Below, one piece after another: positions 59,163 to 64,000 of a stretch of DNA of 64,000 nt. The stretch spans positions 53,603 to 117,602 of the forward strand of contig NZ_FUWJ01000015.1 of the NCBI RefSeq assembly GCF_900167455.1, written 5' to 3'. Source of the stretch: Enhydrobacter aerosaccus. Its GTDB lineage: Bacteria > Pseudomonadota > Alphaproteobacteria > Reyranellales > Reyranellaceae. Positions within the stretch are counted from its first letter, which is position 1, and the number at the start of each line of letters is the position of its first letter. Both the position numbers and the translations under genes were made by a program. The notes under the pieces were generated by a model. The model worked only from the letters and a program-made list of their open reading frames with translations. It did no database searches and had not been told where the DNA came from.

Positions 59163-59981
59163 ATGGCGGTGTTGGAAACGGACAAGGCGTTCACCGGTTC
59201 GATCCCGGAGAACTACGACCGCTACATGGTGCCGTTGATCTTCGCGCCGTATGCCGCGGATCTTGCGCGACGCGCAGCGTCGCTGGCGCCAGGCGCGGTT
59301 CTGGAAACGGCCGCCGGCACCGGGGTCGTCACGCGGGCCCTGGCGCCGATCCTTTCTGCCGGTGCGCGCCATGTCGTCACCGACCTCAACCAGCCGATGC
59401 TTGACTACGCCGCCTCACGGCTGCCGTCCGACGGCCGCATCGAATGGCGCCAGGCGGACGCCTTGGCGCTGCCATTCGAGGATGGCGCCTTCGATCTCGT
59501 CTGCTGCCAATTCGGCGCGATGTTCTTCCCCGACCGGCCGGCGGCCTATCGCGAGGCCCGGCGGGTCCTGAAGCCGGGCGGACATTTCCTGTTCAGCGTC
59601 TGGGATCGCATCGAGGAGAATGTCTTCGCCGACGATGTGACGAAGGCGCTGGCGCGGATGTTTCCCGACGATCCGCCGCGCTTCCTGGCGCGCACGCCGC
59701 ACGGCTATCACGACACGGCACTGATCCGTAGCGAACTGGAAGGCGCCGGTTTCTCGGGCGTGACGATCGAGACGCGTGCCGAGACGAGTCGGGCTGCGTC
59801 GGCGCGCGTTCCGGCGGTCGCCTATTGTCAGGGAACCGTGCTGCGCAGCGAGATCGAGGCACGGGCGCCGGGAAAACTGGAGGCGGCCACCGACCATGCC
59901 GCGTCAGCGATCGCCGACAGGCACGGCAATGGCGCGGTTGCCGCCAAGATCCAGGCCCATGTCATCGTGGCCGCCGCCTGA
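59163..59981 (+). CDS. Class I SAM-dependent methyltransferase
   Basis: 272 residues. The SAM-binding motif I is LETAAGTGVVTRAL (near residues 42-55); motif II/acid VVTDLNQPML; post-I DALALPFEDGAFDLVCCQFG; motif III RVLKPGGHFLFSVWD. A typical UbiE/small-molecule-like methyltransferase, acceptor unknown. Start ATG 59163, preceded by GGGAGGTGGGCG as Shine-Dalgarno. Confidence 0.9.
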   Translation: MAVLETDKAFTGSIPENYDRYMVPLIFAPYAADLARRAASLAPGAVLETAAGTGVVTRALAPILSAGARHVVTDLNQPMLDYAASRLPSDGRIEWRQADALALPFEDGAFDLVCCQFGAMFFPDRPAAYREARRVLKPGGHFLFSVWDRIEENVFADDVTKALARMFPDDPPRFLARTPHGYHDTALIRSELEGAGFSGVTIETRAETSRAASARVPAVAYCQGTVLRSEIEARAPGKLEAATDHAASAIADRHGNGAVAAKIQAHVIVAAA

Positions 59982-60001
59982 CGCGGGCGGCTTTCAGCCG
60001 G

Positions 60002-60490
60002 TCAGTTGGATCCGTCTAGCGACTTGCGCATGTTGATCGAGGTCGGATGGTCGAAGCCGGGATGGGCCTCGCGGCCGGTCTCGCGAAAGCCGAGCGAGGT
60101 GAACAGGCGCTGGTTGTCGGTAAGGACCACGCGCACGCCCAGCCGCACGCCGCCGAGACCCCGTGCCCGCGCCTCGGCCTCGACCGCTTCGACCAGGCGT
60201 TTCGCCAGTCCCAGTCCCCGTGCCTCGGGCAGCACCGACAGCCGGCCGAGATAGAGATCGCCCTCCAGCACCTTGGTCATGACGCAGCCCACCGCGAGGC
60301 CGTTCCGCTCCGCGATGATGGCGCCCGCGCCCTTGGCCAGTTCCGCCGCGATGCCCTCGGCCGTCTCGCGGAATGCGCCCGACTCCGGTACCAGCTTGCC
60401 GCGATACTGCGCGAAGGCGGCGGCGATGGTGGCGGCGAGGGCGGGCGCGTCGTTTGGCGTGGCGGCGCGAAGCTCAAGGGTGTCGCTCAT
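60002..60490 (-). CDS. GNAT-family N-acetyltransferase
   Basis: 162 residues. N-terminus MSDTLELRAATPNDAPAL; GNAT motif A LYLGRLSVLPEARGLG, then LAKRLVEAVEAEARARG; motif B NQRLFTSLGFRETGRE. An uncharacterised acetyltransferase of normal size. The reading frame continues far upstream (to about 62800) but that part is antisense to other genes; ATG 60490 is the true start. Confidence 0.85.
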   Translation of the reverse strand: MSDTLELRAATPNDAPALAATIAAAFAQYRGKLVPESGAFRETAEGIAAELAKGAGAIIAERNGLAVGCVMTKVLEGDLYLGRLSVLPEARGLGLAKRLVEAVEAEARARGLGGVRLGVRVVLTDNQRLFTSLGFRETGREAHPGFDHPTSINMRKSLDGSN

Positions 60491-60538
60491 GCCCTTCTTC
60501 TCGCGTAGGCTCGACGCAAAGGCGAGGAGGAAAACGCG

Positions 60539-61372
60539 ATGGGCTACCAGACCATCGAGGTGCGCAAGCTGACGCCAGCGATCGGGGCCGAGATCGTCGG
60601 CATCGATCTGGCCCGTCCGCTGGGCAACCAGCAATTCCAGGAAGTGCACGACGCGCTGATGGAGAATCTGGTGATCTTCTTCCGCGACCAGGAGATCACG
60701 CATGAGCAGCACAAGGCGTTCGGCCGCCGCTTCGGCGACCTGCACCTGCATCCGACCTCGACGCATCTCGAGGATGAACATCCCGAGATCCTCGTCATCA
60801 AGGCGGACGAGAACTCGAAATACGTGGCCGGCGAGGAGTGGCACTCGGACGTTTCGTGCGATGCCGAGCCGCCGATGGGCAGCATCCTCTACATGAAGGA
60901 GCTGCCGCCCGACGGCGGCGGCAACACGCTGTTCGCCAACATGTACCGCGCCTTCGAGACCCTTTCGCCACCGATCCAGCGCCTGTGCGAGGGGCTGACC
61001 GCAATCCATGACGGTGCCCAGGTCTATGGCGGCCGCTTCGGGCAGACGCCGAAGGCGGGCGGCTTCCCGCGCAACGAACATCCGGTCGTGCGCACCCATC
61101 CGGTGACGGGCCGCAAGGCGCTGTTCGTCAACCGCAACTTCACCACCCGCATCGTCGGGCTGAGCCGCACCGAGAGCGATGCGCTGCTCGACATGCTCTA
61201 CCGTCACAGCGAGACGCCGGAATTCCAGTGTCGCTTCGCCTGGCAGCCCAATTCCATCGCCTTCTGGGACAATCGTGCGGCTCTGCATCATGCGATGTGG
61301 GACTACTATCCCCATCGCCGGCTCGGCTACCGTGTGACCGTGAAGGGCGACAAGCCGTTCTATCGGAGGTGA
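60539..61372 (+). CDS. TauD-type taurine-like dioxygenase
   Basis: 277 residues, a typical TauD/TfdA length. Iron ligands: EEWHSDVSCD (His and Asp near residues 101-103) and distal His near 250 in NRAALHHAMWDY. The 2-oxoglutarate Arg is in HRRLGYRVTV. IVGIDLARPLGNQQ and VIFFRDQEIT match the N-terminal family blocks. It oxidises a sulfonate or ether/acid; the substrate is unknown. 48 bp from the divergent GNAT start. Confidence 0.9.
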   Translation: MGYQTIEVRKLTPAIGAEIVGIDLARPLGNQQFQEVHDALMENLVIFFRDQEITHEQHKAFGRRFGDLHLHPTSTHLEDEHPEILVIKADENSKYVAGEEWHSDVSCDAEPPMGSILYMKELPPDGGGNTLFANMYRAFETLSPPIQRLCEGLTAIHDGAQVYGGRFGQTPKAGGFPRNEHPVVRTHPVTGRKALFVNRNFTTRIVGLSRTESDALLDMLYRHSETPEFQCRFAWQPNSIAFWDNRAALHHAMWDYYPHRRLGYRVTVKGDKPFYRR

Positions 61373-61399
61373 AGCGATGCAGGAGGGGCAGGTACCCGT

Positions 61400-61508
61400 C
61401 GCCTCCCTCTCACCTGACCTCTCCCCCAAGGGGGAGAGGACCTGAGAAGGCGAGCGGCGCTTCTTCATACGCCGCTCCCCCACGAGGGGGAGAGGCGGGG
61501 TGAGGGGC
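61400..61508. repeat. R1 palindromic element
   Basis: TCTCACCTGACCTCTCCCCC hairpin at the left and CGCTCCCCCACGAGGGGGAG at the right, ending GGGTGAGGGGCGG. A further short hairpin (CTCCCCTTCGTGGGGGGAG) follows to about 61545. It fills the gap before the alcohol dehydrogenase. Confidence 0.75.
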
Positions 61509-61585
61509 GGCGGCCGTCGGTTCCTCCCCTTCGTGGGGGGAGACGAACTTGAAGAGAAGAAGAGTTCTGTTCCTGGAGTGAATGA

Positions 61586-62734
61586 ATGTCCCTGATCACC
61601 TATCTCACCCGTATCCAGTTCGATTGCGGCGCGCTCAAGCTGCTCGACGCCGAACTGCAGCTTCTCGGCATCCGGCGGCCGCTGATCGTCACCGACAAGG
61701 GCTGCGTCGCCGCCGGCCTGTGGGGCAAGGTGAAGGAGCAGCTTCCCGGCAACCTGCCGATCACGCTCTATGACGGCACGCCGGAGAACCCGACCGAGGC
61801 GGCGACGCGCGACGCGCTCAAGCTCTACAAGGAAGAGGGTTGCGACGGCATCATCGCCATCGGTGGTGGCTCGCCGATGGATCTTGCCAAGGGCGTGGCG
61901 CTGATGGCGACGCATCCGGGTGACTCGCTGCAGGCCTATGCCATGGTGGAGGGCGGCGCCGCGAAGATCACGCCGAAGGTGGCGCCGATCGTCGCCATCC
62001 CGACGACATCGGGCACCGGCTCGGAAGTGAGCCGCGGCGGCGTCATCATCATGGACTCGGGCCGCAAACTCGCCATCGGCAGCCCCTACCTGATCCCCAA
62101 GCTGGCGCTGATCGATCCCGAGCTGACCTTCGGCCTGCCGCCGCATCTCACCGCCGGCACCGGCATGGATGCCTTCACCCACAACATCGAATGCTTCCTC
62201 GCCAACGTCTACAACCCGCCGGCCGACGCGATCGCGCTCGATGGGCTGGAGAAGGCCTGGAAGTACGTCGAGCGCGCCACCAAGGACGGGCAGGACCGCG
62301 AGGCGCGCACCAACATGGCGATGGCCGCCATGGAAGGCGCGATGGTGTTTCAGAAGGGGCTGGGCGCCGTGCATGCGCTGTCGCATCCCACCGGCGGCCT
62401 CAAGGGCTATCGCCTGCATCACGGCACGCTGAATGCGGTCTATCTGCCGGCGGTGCTGCGCTTCAACGGCCCGGTCGTGGGCGACAAGTTCAAGAAGGTG
62501 GCGCAGGTGATGGGCCTGCCCGAGAGCGAGGGCACGGCCGAAGGTGTCGCCAACGCCGTGTCGGCGCTCAACGAGCGGCTGGGCATCCCCAAGGGCCTGG
62601 GCGCGATGGGGCTGAAGCAGGAAGAGGTCGAGCGGATCGCCGATGGCGCGCTGGGCGACCACTGCCATCTCTCGACGCCGCGCCAGCCGACGCGGGCGCA
62701 GTACATCGAATTGATCGAACAGAGCTGGGGCTGA
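61586..62734 (+). CDS. Iron-dependent (group III) alcohol dehydrogenase
   Basis: 382 residues. NAD(P) loop GGGSPMDLAKGVALM and PTTSGTGSEVSRGG near residues 95-155. Iron ligands in TAGTGMDAFTHNIE (Asp, His), GAVHALSHPTGGL (His) and YRLHHGTLNAV (His). Function: reversible oxidation of a short-chain alcohol or hydroxy acid with NAD(P). Start ATG 61586 is set by the conserved N-terminus SLITYLTRIQF. It may pair with the SDR downstream. Confidence 0.92.
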   Translation: MSLITYLTRIQFDCGALKLLDAELQLLGIRRPLIVTDKGCVAAGLWGKVKEQLPGNLPITLYDGTPENPTEAATRDALKLYKEEGCDGIIAIGGGSPMDLAKGVALMATHPGDSLQAYAMVEGGAAKITPKVAPIVAIPTTSGTGSEVSRGGVIIMDSGRKLAIGSPYLIPKLALIDPELTFGLPPHLTAGTGMDAFTHNIECFLANVYNPPADAIALDGLEKAWKYVERATKDGQDREARTNMAMAAMEGAMVFQKGLGAVHALSHPTGGLKGYRLHHGTLNAVYLPAVLRFNGPVVGDKFKKVAQVMGLPESEGTAEGVANAVSALNERLGIPKGLGAMGLKQEEVERIADGALGDHCHLSTPRQPTRAQYIELIEQSWG

Positions 62735-62742
62735 GATTACCG

Positions 62743-62815
62743 GTGCGCGCCACTCCGGTGGCGCGTCTTTGTTGATCCCGGTGAAGATCGCGCCACTCAA
62801 GTGGCGCGCCCCCGG
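62743..62815. repeat. R5 REP pair between the dehydrogenase genes
   Basis: GTGCGCGCCACTCCGGTGGC GCGTC, then GATCGCGCCACTCAAGTGGC GCGCCCCC: two REP units in tandem-like orientation, same family as those flanking the RAYT gene. Confidence 0.7.
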
Positions 62816-62838
62816 CTTCAGAAGGAGGAAGGATACAG

Positions 62839-63615
62839 ATGAAGGTCAAGGACAAGGTCTGCGTCGTCACCGGCGCCGCAGGGGGAATCGGCGAGGCGAT
62901 CGCGCGGCGCTATGCCAAGGAAGGCGCCAAGGGCGTGGTCGTTGCCGATCGCGATGCCGGGCGGCTGGAGGCGGTGGCCAAGGAGATCGGCGGCGTTGCC
63001 GTGACGTGCGACGTCGGCAAGGAAGCCGATATCCGCCATCTCATCGCCGAGGCCGAGCGGCATTACGGGCCGGTCGATGTGTTCTTCTCCAACGCCGGCA
63101 TCGGCCGCGGCGGGCACGAGGATGCGTCCGACAAGGACTGGGCCGACAGCTGGGCCATCCATGTGATGGCGCATGTCTATGCGGCACGGGCCCTGGTGCC
63201 GGGCATGCTGGCGCGCAAGTCGGGTTATCTGATCAACACCGCGAGCGCTGCCGGCCTGCTGGCCTCGATGGGCTCGGCGCCCTACGGCGTCACCAAGGCG
63301 GCGGGCGTGGCGCTCGCCGAGCATCTCGCCATCCAGTACGGCGATCGCGGCATCTGCGTCTCGGTACTGTGCCCGCAGGCGGTCGACACCGACATGCTGC
63401 GCATGGCCGGCGCGACGGCGGCCTCGGTCGACGGCGTGATCAACACCGATGCGGTGGCGCAGAGCGTGATCGAGGCGATGGAGGCCGAGACGTTCCTGAT
63501 CCTGCCGCACCCGGAGGTGAAGGACTACATGGCCCGCAAGCTCGACCGCGACCGCTGGCTGCGCGGCATGCGCCGCCTGCGCGACAAGACGGGCGAGGGC
63601 CAAGGCAAACGCTGA
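62839..63615 (+). CDS. Short-chain dehydrogenase/reductase (SDR)
   Basis: 258 residues of the classical SDR type. Nucleotide loop TGAAGGIGEAIARR at about residues 12-25, FFSNAGIGRGG (NNAG-like), catalytic Ser and YGVTKAAG (YxxxK) near residue 155. Acidic residues after beta-2 (VVVADRDAGR) suggest NAD rather than NADP. Substrate unknown; it may work with the iron alcohol dehydrogenase upstream. Start ATG 62839 with Shine-Dalgarno AGGAGGAAGG. Confidence 0.9.
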   Translation: MKVKDKVCVVTGAAGGIGEAIARRYAKEGAKGVVVADRDAGRLEAVAKEIGGVAVTCDVGKEADIRHLIAEAERHYGPVDVFFSNAGIGRGGHEDASDKDWADSWAIHVMAHVYAARALVPGMLARKSGYLINTASAAGLLASMGSAPYGVTKAAGVALAEHLAIQYGDRGICVSVLCPQAVDTDMLRMAGATAASVDGVINTDAVAQSVIEAMEAETFLILPHPEVKDYMARKLDRDRWLRGMRRLRDKTGEGQGKR

Positions 63616-63689
63616 CGTCGCGCCGCCAAGGCGTGTAGGCCACGACGACACTGTTGCAGCATCCCCCTCACCTATCCTTGTATCTCAGG

Positions 63690-63823
63690 GAAGCGGTCCG
63701 CGGGTAAGCTGCGGCCTGCGGTAGCGGGCGGAAGCTCGACCCTAGCCCGGTCGTTGAAGACCGTGGGAGAGCATGGGGCTCCGCCCGCCGTTCCTGTCAA
63801 CCCGGACAGTCGCTCGGACCGCA
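63690..63823 (+). ncRNA. Candidate IS110 bridge RNA
   Basis: Potential RNA with an outer stem GCGGTCCG (63693-63700) / CGGACCGC (63815-63822), enclosing: a hairpin GCTGC...GGTAGC; a 9-bp stem GCGGGCGGA (63724-63732) / TCCGCCCGC (63780-63788) with an inner CGGTC/GACCG hairpin; and a CTGTC (63794-63798) / GACAG (63805-63809) hairpin. The layout of several loops in the non-coding left end before the transposase matches that of IS621-type bridge RNAs. Exact ends are not known. Confidence 0.5.
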
Positions 63824-63852
63824 CGGCGAGTCCGCATTTGCAAGGACGGGTC

Positions 63853-64000
63853 ATGGAACAGGTCTCTGTCGGCATCGACGTCGCCAAGGATCGGCTCGAT
63901 GTGCATGTCCGCCCCAGCGGCGAGGCCTTCACCGTCAGCCGCGACCATGAAGGCTTGTCTGCTTTGACTGACCGGCTGAAGGCCCTGGCGCCTTCCCTGG
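63853..64000 (+). CDS. IS110-family transposase (N-terminal fragment at window edge)
   Basis: MEQVSVGIDVAKDRLDVHV begins the RuvC-like DEDD domain of IS110 transposases (first catalytic Asp in GIDVAKDRLDV). Only 49 codons are inside the window; the rest, including the C-terminal Ser recombinase-like motif, is beyond the end. Start ATG 63853 follows the structured leader. Confidence 0.85.
   Translation, partial: MEQVSVGIDVAKDRLDVHVRPSGEAFTVSRDHEGLSALTDRLKALAPSL

Larger units (their letters stand above)
63673..64000 (+). mobile_element. Left part of an IS110-family insertion sequence (cut by the window end)
   Basis: Comprises a structured non-coding left end (about 63673-63852) and the start of an IS110-type transposase (63853 onward). 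It begins inside an R1-like repeat (CCCCCTCACCT at 63664-63674), after which R1 similarity stops. IS110 elements move without terminal inverted repeats and often enter repeated palindromes. The right end lies outside the window. Confidence 0.7.

Noticed and set aside
60490..62800. Very long open minus-strand frame continuing upstream of the GNAT gene
   Set aside because: It is antisense to the dioxygenase and the alcohol dehydrogenase, has Arg/Ala/Gly-rich composition without family motifs, and runs through repeats. Only the last 162 codons are real.

Overview
The window is GC-rich DNA (about two thirds G+C by eye) with the gene content of a metabolically versatile soil alphaproteobacterium. 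It has Bug-type and branched-chain amino acid receptors, amidases, TauD-type dioxygenases, LysR and HxlR regulators, and many palindromic intergenic repeats. No rRNA, tRNA or CRISPR was seen and the species cannot be named. A Reyranella- or Rhodospirillales-like host is only an inference from style. Layout. 0-5 kb: end of a surface-glycan cluster (GT4 glycosyltransferase, gmd, fcl, Wzx-type flippase) that makes GDP-L-fucose and exports a fucose-containing glycan. 5-8.5 kb: a lipoprotein, a GNAT enzyme, a small island of lower GC with two orphan genes, and an Fsr-type MFS pump. 9-13.7 kb: sugar-porter MFS, phosphodiesterase, Ure2p-like GST and EamA transporter, separated by repeat-filled gaps. 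13.8-20 kb: an amide/N-carbamoyl catabolic module (peptide-type receptor, two tandem amidases, M20 carbamoylase). 20-25 kb: orphan modA behind a Mo-box-like dyad, membrane and small conserved proteins, a duplicated SpoIIAA-like pair and a Cys-nucleophile hydrolase. 25-30 kb: AI-2E permease, and on the minus strand GNAT, Bug receptor, VOC protein, a glutaredoxin/DinB fusion whose first redox cysteine is encoded by UGA, DUF883 and a holin-like protein. 30-34 kb: an AaeBXA-like efflux set followed by a LysR gene. 34-39 kb: a single-chain CydDC-like ABC exporter with a divergent LysR gene. 39-45 kb: a REP-associated tyrosine transposase (RAYT) between its own REP palindromes, then a complete liv operon whose first three gaps are filled by three different repeat elements. 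45-55 kb: HxlR regulator, GFA-like protein, secreted HAD phosphatase, Sel1/retropepsin fusion, DUF1254 protein, hydrolase and a membrane class III adenylate cyclase. 55-64 kb: fatty acid desaturase flanked by a gene and its decayed duplicate, HIT protein, two TauD-type dioxygenases, methyltransferase, Fe-dependent alcohol dehydrogenase, SDR, and the left end of an IS110-family element cut by the window edge. The observations most worth following are four. First, the UxxC candidate selenoprotein, with a strong ribosome binding site and a hairpin 37 nt after the UGA. Second, the RAYT/REP system, including one REP pair translated in frame as the linker of the ABC exporter. Third, the structured leader of the IS110 element, a candidate bridge RNA, which appears to interrupt a palindromic repeat. 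Fourth, a 131-bp MITE-like element that supplies the Shine-Dalgarno of livF.
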